Assembly: GCA_033720695.1 (NCBI GenBank) | Contig: JAWWCA010000001.1 | Coordinates: 6,221 to 70,220, forward strand | From: DATGQT01 sp033720695 | GTDB taxonomy: Bacteria > Bacteroidota > Rhodothermia > Rhodothermales > Rubricoccaceae | Reading direction: 5' to 3' | Length of the DNA stretch: 64,000 nt | Part shown: positions 1 to 7,579 of the stretch, piece after piece | Layout of the letters: every line of letters begins with the position of its first letter | How positions within the stretch are numbered: position 1 is the first letter of the stretch | Program-made: the position numbers and the translations under genes | Notes under the pieces: generated by a model | What the model saw: only the letters and a program-made list of their open reading frames with translations | Database searches by the model: none | What the model was told of the DNA's origin: nothing

Positions 1-39
1 GGCGCCGTCTTCATGATGATGAACGCCCCGCGGCGCTGA
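1..39 (+). CDS. C-terminal end of a VOC-family protein (cut by window edge)
   Basis: Frame 1 reads GAVFMMMNAPRR and then TGA. The tail closely matches the last residues of the next gene (GAVFMVIQPPA), and the first 15 bases are identical in both. This is therefore most likely the 3' end of a second copy of the two-domain VOC gene that follows 13 bases later. Only 12 codons are visible, so family membership rests on this resemblance alone. Confidence 0.55.
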   Translation, partial: GAVFMMMNAPRR

Positions 40-52
40 AGCCCCGCCGCCC

Positions 53-826
53 ATGCAGATCGAGCGCTACGCCGAAGGACACTTCTGCTGGGCCGACCTC
101 GCCACCCCCGACCCCGAGGCCGCACACGCCTTCTACGGCGACCTCTTCGGGTGGTCCACCCAGCCGCTCGACGACGACCACCCCCCTTACCTCGCCCTCG
201 CCCTCGACGGCCGGCGCGTCGCCGGACTCCGGACCCGGCCACCCCACACCCCCGCCGCCTGGACCGCCTACGCCAACGTCCGGGACCTCGACCGGACCCT
301 CGCCCGCGCCACCCGGCGCGGCGCCCACGTCCTCGACCCCCCCGCCACCATCGGGTCCGCCGCCCGACGCGCCATCCTCGCCGACCCCGAAGGTGCCGCC
401 GTCGGCCTCTGGCAGGCCGACCGCCTCCCCGGCTTCGAGCACGTCAACGCCCCCGGCGCCTGCATCTGGAACGAGCTCAACGCCCGAGACCCCCTCGGCG
501 CCCAGCGCTTCTACGCCGCCCTCTTCGACTGGCGCTTCCACAAGGTCCCCGACAACCCCGCCGAGTACTGGGCCATCCGCATCCCCGACGGCTACAACGC
601 CGACGGCTACAACGGCGGCATCCTCCAGATGACCGACGAGTGGGGCGACATGCCCGCCCACTGGATCACCGCCTTCGCCGTCGACGACATCCTCGCCGCC
701 GCACACCGCATCCGCCTCGCCGGCGGCGCCGTCCTCGCCGGACCCGCCAACGCCGCCGACGGACCCTTCGCGGTCGCCGCCGACCCCCACGGCGCCGTCT
801 TCATGGTCATCCAGCCGCCCGCTTGA
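53..826 (+). CDS. Two-domain VOC (glyoxalase/bleomycin-resistance-like) protein
   Basis: This 257-residue protein has two vicinal-oxygen-chelate repeats. The first (about 8-125) starts with CWADLATPDPEAAHAFYGDLFGW and ends with a DPEGAAVGLWQ strand. The second (about 137-257) repeats the pattern with WNELNARDPLGAQRFYAALFDW and DPHGAVFMVIQP. Two-domain proteins of this kind usually fold as a metal-binding pseudo-dimer, but the substrate cannot be read from sequence. The ATG at 53 follows the stop of the preceding VOC fragment by 13 bases, suggesting a tandem operon. The residues H10, E, H and E that would bind metal are only partly recognisable, so catalysis is uncertain. Confidence 0.85.
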   Translation: MQIERYAEGHFCWADLATPDPEAAHAFYGDLFGWSTQPLDDDHPPYLALALDGRRVAGLRTRPPHTPAAWTAYANVRDLDRTLARATRRGAHVLDPPATIGSAARRAILADPEGAAVGLWQADRLPGFEHVNAPGACIWNELNARDPLGAQRFYAALFDWRFHKVPDNPAEYWAIRIPDGYNADGYNGGILQMTDEWGDMPAHWITAFAVDDILAAAHRIRLAGGAVLAGPANAADGPFAVAADPHGAVFMVIQPPA

Positions 827-839
827 CGACGCGCAACCC

Positions 840-847
840 TAGGTTTG
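840..847 (+). promoter_or_regulatory. Bacteroidota-type -7 box (TAGGTTTG)
   Basis: TAGGTTTG is an exact match to the TAnnTTTG -7 element known from Bacteroidetes. It lies 32 bases before the ATG at 872, and a TTG at 823-825 sits 17 bases upstream as a possible -33 element. It is the best single match in the window and supports the taxonomic guess. Confidence 0.55.
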
Positions 848-871
848 CGACGCCTCACACCCCCCCGTCCG

Positions 872-1807
872 ATGCCCGACGTCTCGCCCGCCATCCAGAC
901 CGCCCTCACCAACGCCGGCTTCACCCGCGATACCGGCAACGGCAACGGCCACCAAACCCCCTTCGTCCGGCAGCGCCGCCTCGACGACGCGCCCACGGCG
1001 CCCGTCCTCACCACCTGCGTCTGGGCCGACCCCGACAGCTACACCGTCATCGCCTTCAACAGCGACCTCCCCACGCCCGACCAACCCGTCCACTACGGCA
1101 GCGTCACCCTCCTCCCCGCCGACGACCACGACCCCGCCGTCGTCGAGGTCGTCGCGCGCGACGTCGCCGTGCCCGCCGCCATCCTCGGCGCCGTCCGCCG
1201 CACCAAGATCGTCGCCGCCGCCCTCCTCCGCGGCGAGCTGCCCGAGCCCGTGGTCGTCCCCGACTCCGAGCGCGCCGCCCGCATGGAGGCCGTCGCCGAC
1301 GCCATCGCCCAACGCGTCGAGAACGGCGACGTCCAGATCGTCAACGTCATGGGATCCGCCGACGGCCTCCCGTCCCTGAACTACACCGTCGGCCTCCCGC
1401 TCCTCCACCACCATCCCGAGATCGCCATCCTCTCCCTCCCCCACGCGGCCGCCAACACCGTCCTCCGCGCCGTCGTCCAGCGCATCGCCGACGGCCTCCA
1501 GCTCGACGACGGCCACCACCTCGACGACCTCGCCACCGCCCCCCTCCGCGTCGTCGCGCTCCCGACCGACGTCGCCAACGCCGTCCTCGCCGCCGCCGCG
1601 GCCTTCCTCGAGCAACGGGGCCTCGAGACCCGCGCCCTCCAGCTCGTCTGGCCCGACGACCAGGGACGCTTCCCCGACCAGCCCGGCTACGACGTCCCCC
1701 CGCACGCCCAGGACCTCACCACCCACACCGACGCCCTCCCCCAACACACCCTCGACCCCACGACCCGCGACGCCTACCGCGCGCGCGTCCGGCCCCAGGA
1801 CCCCTGA
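872..1807 (+). CDS. DUF4262-like protein
   Basis: The product is 311 residues. Its centre and C-terminus carry the DUF4262 signature: NYTVGL, HPEIAILSLP, a helix with a block of DD residues, and QLVWPDDQGRFP near 270. The family is of unknown function and often annotated only as DUF. I chose the ATG at 872 over the upstream TTG at 845 because the -7 box at 840 overlaps the longer start. A paralogue is encoded at 30969-31871 on the other strand and shares the same blocks (YTVGL, QVVWPDSAGRFP). No signal peptide or membrane segment is visible, so it is probably cytoplasmic. Confidence 0.7.
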   Translation: MPDVSPAIQTALTNAGFTRDTGNGNGHQTPFVRQRRLDDAPTAPVLTTCVWADPDSYTVIAFNSDLPTPDQPVHYGSVTLLPADDHDPAVVEVVARDVAVPAAILGAVRRTKIVAAALLRGELPEPVVVPDSERAARMEAVADAIAQRVENGDVQIVNVMGSADGLPSLNYTVGLPLLHHHPEIAILSLPHAAANTVLRAVVQRIADGLQLDDGHHLDDLATAPLRVVALPTDVANAVLAAAAAFLEQRGLETRALQLVWPDDQGRFPDQPGYDVPPHAQDLTTHTDALPQHTLDPTTRDAYRARVRPQDP

Positions 1808-1823
1808 CCCCGCGCCGCAGCCC

Positions 1824-2102
1824 TCACCCCTCGGGCTCCGCCGCCCACTCCGGCGCACCGGCCGTGATCTCCGCCCACGTGTCGGCCTCGATCACCGCCT
1901 CCCGGTACGGCAGGAACGCCGCCTCCGCCTCCGCCCGCGTCCGCCACGTCGTCCCCGACGCGTCCGCGCCCGCCTCCTCCACCCACTGCCCGCCAGCCGT
2001 GTACCGGAGCACCGCGCCCGCATCCGACCGGTACGCGCGGACCACCCAGCGCCCAGACGCCAGGCGCTCCGTCGAGAAGCGCCAGTCATACCCGTCTCGC
2101 AT
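1824..2102 (-). CDS. Hypothetical protein, 92 aa
   Basis: The reading frame begins with MRDGYDWRFSTERLASG and ends with EWAAEPEG. The composition is normal for a soluble alpha/beta protein (WVVRAYRSDAGAVLRYTAGGQWVEE, then a helix rich in Ala/Glu), unlike the Arg/Gly-rich shadow frames. The ATG at 2102 is the first plausible start; the longer frame upstream is low-complexity. It is convergent with the DUF4262 gene and divergent from the gene at 2231. I do not recognise a family. Confidence 0.6.
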   Translation of the reverse strand: MRDGYDWRFSTERLASGRWVVRAYRSDAGAVLRYTAGGQWVEEAGADASGTTWRTRAEAEAAFLPYREAVIEADTWAEITAGAPEWAAEPEG

Positions 2103-2230
2103 CGTCGCTCCGGCGGACGCCCACGTGAATCCTGTACACCCGAAAGGTACCGCCGCGCCGCACGCACCCCCCCGCTTGCCCCAAGCCCCGCTCCGTGACC
2201 ACCTTACCCCGTCCACCTGCTCCCCCGCCG

Positions 2231-2446
2231 ATGACCGACCCGCGCTCCGACTTCCTGGACTTCGGAAGCCCCATCTACCCCTGCCCCACCGAACGGAGGG
2301 GCGTCCACGTGCTCGTCCGCCTCCGGCCCGGGCACTACGCCTGCGAGTCCTGCGGTGAGGTCTTCTCCTGGAAAGAGGACAACGACGGGACCTACCGCCT
2401 CGTCCCCGTCGCCGACAACGGTCGCCCGCCACAGCCCTCCCCCTGA
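2231..2446 (+). CDS. Small protein with one CxxC pair, 71 aa
   Basis: The frame reads MTDPRSDFLDFG, then YPCP, and CESCGEVFSW at about 40-49. The CxxC with an earlier Cys (C at about 18) hints at a small zinc ribbon, although only three Cys are present. The GTG at 2195 would add a proline-rich leader, so ATG 2231 is preferred. It precedes the DUF2945 gene by 53 bases on the same strand. Function is unknown. Confidence 0.55.
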   Translation: MTDPRSDFLDFGSPIYPCPTERRGVHVLVRLRPGHYACESCGEVFSWKEDNDGTYRLVPVADNGRPPQPSP

Positions 2447-2499
2447 AACCGACACGCGCCCCGCTCGTCCCCTCCCCCCTCCCCTCACCCCCTCCCCCC

Positions 2500-2715
2500 A
2501 TGCCACGCTACAACAAGGGCGACGACGTCCAATGGGAATGGGGCTCCGGCACCGCCACCGGCACCGTCCAGGAGTCCTTCACCGAGCACGTCACCCGAAC
2601 CATCGACGGCAACGAGGTCACCCGCGACGCCGACACCGACAACCCCGCCTACCTCATCGAGCAGGACGACGGACAGCGCGTCCTCAAGTCCGAGTCCGAG
2701 CTGAAGAAGGCCTGA
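2500..2715 (+). CDS. DUF2945 (HVA1/Tudor-like) small protein
   Basis: The 71-residue product starts MPRYNKGDDVQWEWGSGTATGTV and ends with YLIEQDDGQRVLKSESELKK. This is the typical pattern of the DUF2945 / hypervirulence-associated Tudor-like family: a basic G-D-x-V-x-W start and a terminal VLKSxSELKK. The molecular role of the family is not established. It ends three bases before the GTG of the photolyase gene, so the two are probably co-transcribed. Confidence 0.8.
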   Translation: MPRYNKGDDVQWEWGSGTATGTVQESFTEHVTRTIDGNEVTRDADTDNPAYLIEQDDGQRVLKSESELKKA

Positions 2716-2718
2716 GCC

Positions 2719-4251
2719 GTGCGACTCGCCTACGTCCTCGGCGACCAGCTCCACCCGCGCAACCCCGCCCTCGGCCCGCCCTCCGACACCCACGTCCTCA
2801 TGGCCGAGGTCGCGGCCGAGGCCGACCGGCACGCCAACCACAAGCAGCGGCTCGCCCTCTTCTTCGCCGCCATGAGGCACTGGGCCGACGACCGACGACG
2901 CGACGGATACACCGTCCGGTACCACGCCCTCGACGACCCGGACGCCCCGCACGACCTCGCCGACGCCCTCACGCGCGCTCTCCACGACCACGCCTACGAC
3001 GAGGTCGCCGTCGTCGAACCCGGCCGCCTCGCCCTCCGAGACGCCCTCCAGCGCACCTGCGACGACGCCGGCGTCCCCCTCCGCGTCGTCTCCGACGACC
3101 ACTTCTTCTGCTCCCTCGACGACTTCGAGGCGTGGGCCGACGGACGGCGCGCCTTCGTCATGGAGCACTTCTACCGGTGGCAGCGGCGCCGCCTCGGCAT
3201 CCTCATGAACGGCGACGACCCCGTCGGCGGACGCTGGAATTTCGACGACCAGAACCGCGACGCCTTCGGCGCCGACGGGCCCCCGGACATCAAGCCGCCC
3301 ATCCAGTTCCGACCCGACGACACCACCCAGGCCGTCCTCGACCTCGTCGACCAACGCTTCCCCGACAACCCCGGCGCCCTCGCCCCCTTTGAGTGGCCCG
3401 TCACCCACGACGAGGCCCTCCGCGCCACCCGCGACTTCGTCGAGCACCGACTCCCCCACTTCGGCACCTTCCAGGACGCCATGTGGACCGGCCGACCCTT
3501 CCTCTATCACGCCCGCCTCTCCGCCGCCCTCAACCTCAAGCTCGTCGACCCCCTCTACGTCATCATGAAGGCCGTCGACGCCTACCACGACGGACACGCC
3601 CCCCTCAACGCCGTCGAGGGCTTCGTCCGCCAGATCATCGGGTGGCGCGAGTACATGCGCGGCCTCTACTACACCTTCCCCGACCGATTCCTCGACGCCA
3701 ACGCCCTCGACGCCCACCACGACCTCCCCCCCCTCTACTGGGACGGCAAGACCGACATGGCCTGCCTCGAAGACGTCGTCGGCCAGCTCCTCGACACCGC
3801 CTACGCCCACCACATCCAGCGGCTCATGGTCGCGGGCCTCTTCGCCCTCCTCTACGGCGTCCGCCCCCACGCCGTCCACGACTGGTTCATGGCCCTCTAC
3901 GCCGACTCCGTCGAGTGGGTCACCCTCCCCAACGTCGTCGGCATGAGCCAGCACGCCGACGGCGGCCTCACCGCCTCCAAACCCTACGTCGCCTCCGGCA
4001 ACTACATCCGCCGACAGTCCAACTACTGCGCCGCCTGCCGCTTCGACCCCCGACAGGCCACCGGCGACGACGCCTGCCCCTTCACCACGCTCTACTGGGA
4101 CTTCCTCCACCGGCACGCCGACCGCTTCCGCGACCACCGGCGCATGGCCCTCCAGGTCAAGAACCTCGACCGCAAGTCCCCCGACGAGCTCCACGCCATC
4201 GCCACCCGCGCCGAGGACGTCCGCGCCGCCGCACGCGACGGCACCCTCTGA
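2719..4251 (+). CDS. Cryptochrome/(6-4) photolyase of the FeS-BCP (PhrB/CryB) group
   Basis: The protein is 510 residues, the usual length of this group. It begins RLAYVLGDQLHP, as in the photolyase-related Rossmann domain. The C-terminal FAD-binding half contains GWREYMRGLYY and the SNYCAAC segment. Cys349, Cys437, Cys440 and Cys453 match, with an offset of one, the four 4Fe-4S ligands described for Agrobacterium PhrB, which repairs (6-4) photoproducts using light. The start is a GTG four bases after the DUF2945 stop. A hairpin follows the gene at 4265-4324. The repair role is inferred from family; no activity can be read directly. Confidence 0.9.
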   Translation: MRLAYVLGDQLHPRNPALGPPSDTHVLMAEVAAEADRHANHKQRLALFFAAMRHWADDRRRDGYTVRYHALDDPDAPHDLADALTRALHDHAYDEVAVVEPGRLALRDALQRTCDDAGVPLRVVSDDHFFCSLDDFEAWADGRRAFVMEHFYRWQRRRLGILMNGDDPVGGRWNFDDQNRDAFGADGPPDIKPPIQFRPDDTTQAVLDLVDQRFPDNPGALAPFEWPVTHDEALRATRDFVEHRLPHFGTFQDAMWTGRPFLYHARLSAALNLKLVDPLYVIMKAVDAYHDGHAPLNAVEGFVRQIIGWREYMRGLYYTFPDRFLDANALDAHHDLPPLYWDGKTDMACLEDVVGQLLDTAYAHHIQRLMVAGLFALLYGVRPHAVHDWFMALYADSVEWVTLPNVVGMSQHADGGLTASKPYVASGNYIRRQSNYCAACRFDPRQATGDDACPFTTLYWDFLHRHADRFRDHRRMALQVKNLDRKSPDELHAIATRAEDVRAAARDGTL

Positions 4252-4264
4252 TCCGACCGACGCC

Positions 4265-4324
4265 GCGGGCGACCGGTGTCCGCTCGGTCTGGGGATGGGT
4301 AAGCGGCACGCTCCGGTCGCCCGC
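4265..4324. terminator. Inverted repeat after photolyase gene, possible terminator
   Basis: GCGGGCGACCGG at 4265-4276 and CCGGTCGCCCGC at 4313-4324 are perfect 12-base inverted repeats flanking a 36-base loop, starting 13 bases after the photolyase stop. There is no T tract, so a role in termination or RNA stability is only suggested. Confidence 0.4.
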
Positions 4325-4478
4325 GACACGCGCGCCGCAAGCGCGCGCGGGAGAGTCGGACCCCCGAAGTATAAGCCTCTTTCCCGAAGGCTGCCCGGCC
4401 GCCCCAACCCCACAGAACACCGTTGTTTGGCAACGTGCTGTGGCGTACGTTCTAGGGACGGACCAATCCCTCGATGCC

Positions 4479-5039
4479 ATGCGCTGCGCCCTCCCTCTCC
4501 TCCTCCTCGCCCTCCTCGCCGCCCTCCCCATCGACGCCACCGCCCAGGACGACGAGATGGAAGCCTGGCTCGCCATGAGCGCGCCCGACGACAACCACGC
4601 CTACCTCGAGCACTTCGCCGGCGACTTCGTCTACCAGTCCACCACCTGGATGGAGCCCGGCGCCGACCCCATGCAGAGCGAGGGCGCCAGCAACGCCTCC
4701 ATGACCATGGGCGGCCGCTACCTCTCCACCGACCACTCGGGAAGCATGATGGGGATGGACTTCAACGGCCACGGCGTCACCGGCTACGATAAGATGGCCG
4801 GCCACTTCGTCGCCTCCTGGATCGACAACATGAGCACCGGCATCATGGTCTTCCGCGGCCACCGCGACGGCGACATGCTCGTCCTCGAAGCCCCCTGGGA
4901 CAACCCCATGACCGGACAGACCGAGACCCACCGCATCAAGCAGTGGCCCACCGACGACGGGTACGTCATGGAGTACTACACGGTCGCCGAGGGCGCCGAG
5001 CCCTTCAAGACCATGGAGATCGCCTACTCCCGACGCTAG
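4479..5039 (+). CDS. Secreted DUF1579-like protein
   Basis: The 186-residue product begins with a clear signal peptide (MRCALPLLLLALLAALPIDATAQ, probable cleavage after about residue 22). The mature part has the DUF1579 look: HAYLEHFAGDFVYQSTTWMEPG, then FNGHGVTGYD, FVASWIDNMSTGIM and a closing ME-IAYSR strand. The fold is probably a beta barrel; the role is unknown. Upstream at about 4433-4460 a TTTG and a TACGTTCT lie about 19 bases apart, a weak Bacteroidota-type promoter. A 4-TM protein gene follows six bases after the stop, so the two probably form an operon. Confidence 0.7.
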   Translation: MRCALPLLLLALLAALPIDATAQDDEMEAWLAMSAPDDNHAYLEHFAGDFVYQSTTWMEPGADPMQSEGASNASMTMGGRYLSTDHSGSMMGMDFNGHGVTGYDKMAGHFVASWIDNMSTGIMVFRGHRDGDMLVLEAPWDNPMTGQTETHRIKQWPTDDGYVMEYYTVAEGAEPFKTMEIAYSRR

Positions 5040-5045
5040 CCGCCC

Positions 5046-5492
5046 ATGGATCCCACCGCCGTCCAGCCGACCGCCCGGCCCCGCCACCTCTGGATCGTCG
5101 GCGGCCTCTCCCTGCTCTGGAACGCCTTCGGAGCCGTCGACTACCTCATGACCCAGCTCCAGGTCGAGTCGTACCTGAGCGGCTTCACCCAGGAGCAGCT
5201 CGACTACTGGAACGGCTTCCCCGCCTGGGTCGATGCCTGCTGGGCCATCGGCGTCTGGGGCAGCGTCCTCGGGTCCGTCGCGCTCCTCCTCCGACAGGCC
5301 TGGGCCCAGTGGGCCTTCGCGCTCTCCCTCGTCGGCCTCGCCGGGTCGTCACTCTACACCTACGGCCTCACCGACGGCCTCCGCATCATGGGCGGCGCGG
5401 GACCCGTCGTCTTCTCCGTCCTCATCTGGGTCGTCGCCATCGCCCTCTTCATCTACGCCCGCGTCATGGCACGCCGCCACGTCCTCCGGTAG
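5046..5492 (+). CDS. Four-helix integral membrane protein, unknown
   Basis: The 148-residue protein has about four hydrophobic segments: WIVGGLSLLWNAFGAVDYLM (about 16-35), a central segment around WVDACWAIGVWGSVLGSVALLL, WAFALSLVGLAGSSLY, and a C-terminal PVVFSVLIWVVAIALFIYARVMA. It resembles small sugar-transporter-like membrane proteins seen in Bacteroidota but has no diagnostic motif. It follows the secreted protein gene by six bases. Its last 29 bases overlap the end of the convergent minus-strand gene. Confidence 0.7.
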   Translation: MDPTAVQPTARPRHLWIVGGLSLLWNAFGAVDYLMTQLQVESYLSGFTQEQLDYWNGFPAWVDACWAIGVWGSVLGSVALLLRQAWAQWAFALSLVGLAGSSLYTYGLTDGLRIMGGAGPVVFSVLIWVVAIALFIYARVMARRHVLR

Positions 5493-6012
5493 ACGACCGC
5501 CCCCGGGACGACGACCGGTACCCCTCGTAGAACGCGCCCACCACCACGGGCACCCCGACCCCGCGCGGCGACGAATCGGCCAGACGCCCCTCCCCACCCG
5601 GCGTGCGGGTGATCGCCAACGCGTCCACCAGCGACCGACCGTTCGGGGACAGCGTCGCCACCACCAGGACCTCCGAACGCGCCGACGCCTCGCGCTCCGT
5701 CGGCGCACGCCCGCTCCCGTCGTCGAGCACCATCCACGACTCCGCGATCCACGTCAGCGCCAGGACCCGCACCGCCGACGCCCCCAACCGCGACCCGAGG
5801 TCCCGAAGCTCCTCCGCCCGCGTCGCGGGATCCACGGCCGCCCGCAGCTCGAAAACCCGCCCCTTCCGCGACCGGTACGTGACCACCGCCGTCGGCGCCA
5901 ACGCCGGCCTGGTGACGTCGTCCGTCTGGAGACGCCCCCACGCCTGCCGCGCCTCGGACACGTGCCGGTCGTGGATCTCCGGGAGCGGGATGGAGCGGCG
6001 CGGGGCGCGCAA
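5464..6012 (-). CDS. Unknown protein, paralogue of the next gene in the ruvC operon
   Basis: The product is 182 residues and starts at a TTG (6012), the only candidate after an in-frame TGA; the start is uncertain. It aligns with the neighbour at 6087-6524: both have LPEIHDRHV/LCELHDQHV followed by AR-AW, a VVTYRS/VVAYRD strand, VDP-R--ELRDLG, a V-ALT/V-AVS strand and a closing FYEGYR. I do not recognise the family. A TAGCTTTC -7-like box lies upstream on the minus strand near 6043-6050, so it may have its own promoter as well as run-through from ruvC. Confidence 0.6.
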   Translation of the reverse strand: MRAPRRSIPLPEIHDRHVSEARQAWGRLQTDDVTRPALAPTAVVTYRSRKGRVFELRAAVDPATRAEELRDLGSRLGASAVRVLALTWIAESWMVLDDGSGRAPTEREASARSEVLVVATLSPNGRSLVDALAITRTPGGEGRLADSSPRGVGVPVVVGAFYEGYRSSSRGRSSTGGRGGVP

Positions 6013-6084
6013 GGTGCCGTCGGACTGAAATCGGGGCCGGAAAGCTACGCGTCAGGCCACCTCCCGCCCACGAGCGACGCGCCC

Positions 6085-6107
6085 GGCTATCGGACAACCC
6101 GATAGCC
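6085..6107 (-). repeat. Hairpin across the stop codon of the ruvC-operon gene
   Basis: GGCTATCGG (6085-6093) and CCGATAGCC (6099-6107) form a 9-base-pair stem with a 5-base loop, and the stop codon of the 6087-6524 gene lies inside it. No T run follows, so it may slow transcription or protect the mRNA end rather than terminate. Confidence 0.45.
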
Positions 6108-6524
6108 CTCGTAGAACGACTCCAGCACGAAGGGCACCGCGGTGTCCACACGCCGGGTCGCCGCCCCCAGCGCGGCCTCCCCGCCCGTCGACCGCAGCAC
6201 CGGGACCGTGCCCACCAGCGCGTGCCCCGCCGGCCCCGCCGTCACCACCGTCATCACGTCCCGCTCCCCACGCGCCGGTGCCACGCAGCTCACCGCGGCC
6301 ACGCACGTCCCCTCCGCCGCCATCGCGCGGCCCAGCGCGCGAAGCTGCGGCCCCCGGCGCGACGGGTCCAGCACCGACACCACCTCCTGCATCCCCGGCG
6401 CATCCCGGTACGCCACGACCGCCAACACCGGACACCGGCCACCGCTGGCCGCCCACGCCTCGCGCGCCACCCCGACGTGCTGGTCGTGCAGCTCGCAGAG
6501 CAGCCAACGGTCCCACCTCCGCAT
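6087..6524 (-). CDS. Unknown protein in the ruvC operon
   Basis: The 145-residue product starts MRRWDRWLLCELHDQHVG and ends in FYEGYRVVR. It is a diverged duplicate of the gene at 5464-6012 (see shared blocks there). The ATG at 6524 lies two bases after the ruvC stop, so translation is probably coupled to ruvC. No membrane segment or known motif is seen; beta strands alternate with helices. Whether it acts with RuvC at Holliday junctions is only suggested by position. Confidence 0.65.
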   Translation of the reverse strand: MRRWDRWLLCELHDQHVGVAREAWAASGGRCPVLAVVAYRDAPGMQEVVSVLDPSRRGPQLRALGRAMAAEGTCVAAVSCVAPARGERDVMTVVTAGPAGHALVGTVPVLRSTGGEAALGAATRRVDTAVPFVLESFYEGYRVVR

Positions 6525-6526
6525 CG

Positions 6527-7063
6527 CTACAACCGGCGGATGCGCCCGGGATGGCCGCGCACGAAGCTCTCCCAGTCCTTGAACCGGCCACCCGCCCCCA
6601 CCTCCACCCGGTGGGCATGGCAGATCGCCACCGCCAGCGCGTCCGACGCGTCGTGGCCCGCGTCCAGCGCCACCCCCAGCTGGGCCGCCACCATGTACGC
6701 CACCTGCTCCTTCGCGGCCTGGCCGTTCCCCACCACCGCCTTCTTCACCTCCGCCGGCGTGTACTGCGTGACCGGGAGGTCGAGACGCGCCGCCGCCACC
6801 ATCGCCGCCCCCTGCGCCCGGCCCAGCTTCAGCGCCGACTGCGGATTCCGACCCATCACCGGCATCTCGATCGCCAGCTCGGCCGGACGGTGCGCCTCGA
6901 TCACCCGCACGATCTCGCCGTGCAGCGCCCGCAGCCGCTCGGCGTGGTCGATCGGCCCGACCTCGAACGTCCCCCACGCCACACCCACCACGGCCGAGCC
7001 CGAGGCGTCGATCACCCCGTAGCCCAGGGCCCGGGTCCCGGGGTCGATGCCGAGGATGCGCAT
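6527..7063 (-). CDS. ruvC: Holliday junction resolvase RuvC
   Basis: The 178-residue protein matches RuvC throughout: GIDPGTRALGYG at the start, LAIEMPVMGRN at 63-73, QSALKLGRAQG, and HDASDALAVAICH at 137-149. The four metal-binding acids fall at D7, E66, D138 and D141, the same numbers as in E. coli RuvC, so it should be an active endonuclease that cuts four-way junctions. ruvA and ruvB are not in the window. It is the first gene of a three-gene minus-strand unit with two related unknown genes downstream. Confidence 0.95.
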   Translation of the reverse strand: MRILGIDPGTRALGYGVIDASGSAVVGVAWGTFEVGPIDHAERLRALHGEIVRVIEAHRPAELAIEMPVMGRNPQSALKLGRAQGAAMVAAARLDLPVTQYTPAEVKKAVVGNGQAAKEQVAYMVAAQLGVALDAGHDASDALAVAICHAHRVEVGAGGRFKDWESFVRGHPGRIRRL

Positions 7064-7167
7064 GGCGCCGCAAGACGGTGAGCGAACATGGTACGATCCG
7101 GCCAGCTCAACGGCAACGGACCGGCCACCACGACGCCGAAACGCCTCGGTCGTATCGACCCACACCG

Positions 7168-7175
7168 TACCTTGC
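7168..7175 (+). promoter_or_regulatory. -7-like box (TACCTTGC)
   Basis: TACCTTGC lies 42 bases before the ATG at 7210 in the divergent ruvC/VOC intergenic region. The identical octamer is found in front of parA at 39801, and relatives precede several other genes. Confidence 0.4.
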
Positions 7176-7209
7176 CCAAACGCCCCTCCCACCCTCCTCC
7201 CCCAACGGC

Positions 7210-7578
7210 ATGGACAACCCGGTCAACTGGTTCGAAATCGCCGTCGCCGACCTCGACCGCGCATCCGCCTTCTATGAGGCCATCCTCGGCCTCCCCCTCG
7301 ACCACCACAGCATGGGCGGCGCCGACATGGCCTGGTTCCCCATGAACCCGACCGGCGCCGGCTCGGCCGGCGCCCTCGTCAAGCACGACACGTACGAGCC
7401 GTCCGACAAGGGAACCGTGATCTACTTCAGCGTCGACGACATCGAGGCCACCCTCGCGCGCGCCCAAGAGCACGGCGGACACGTCCTCATGCCCAAGGAG
7501 AGCATCGGCGAGTTCGGCTTCGTCGGCATGCTCACCGACTCCGAGGGCAACCGCATCGGCCTCCACAGCCGAGCCTGA
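7210..7578 (+). CDS. Single-domain VOC protein
   Basis: The 122-residue product begins NPVNWFEIAVADLDRASAFYEAILGLPL and ends with DSEGNRIGLHSRA, a standard VOC module with the IYFSVDDIEATLARAQEHGG middle strand-helix. It probably dimerises to make metal-binding sites. I chose the ATG at 7210 because the longer frame from 7078 covers the promoter. It overlaps nothing and is followed directly by the GTG of the DUF72 gene, so an operon is likely. Confidence 0.85.
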   Translation: MDNPVNWFEIAVADLDRASAFYEAILGLPLDHHSMGGADMAWFPMNPTGAGSAGALVKHDTYEPSDKGTVIYFSVDDIEATLARAQEHGGHVLMPKESIGEFGFVGMLTDSEGNRIGLHSRA

Positions 7579-7579
7579 C

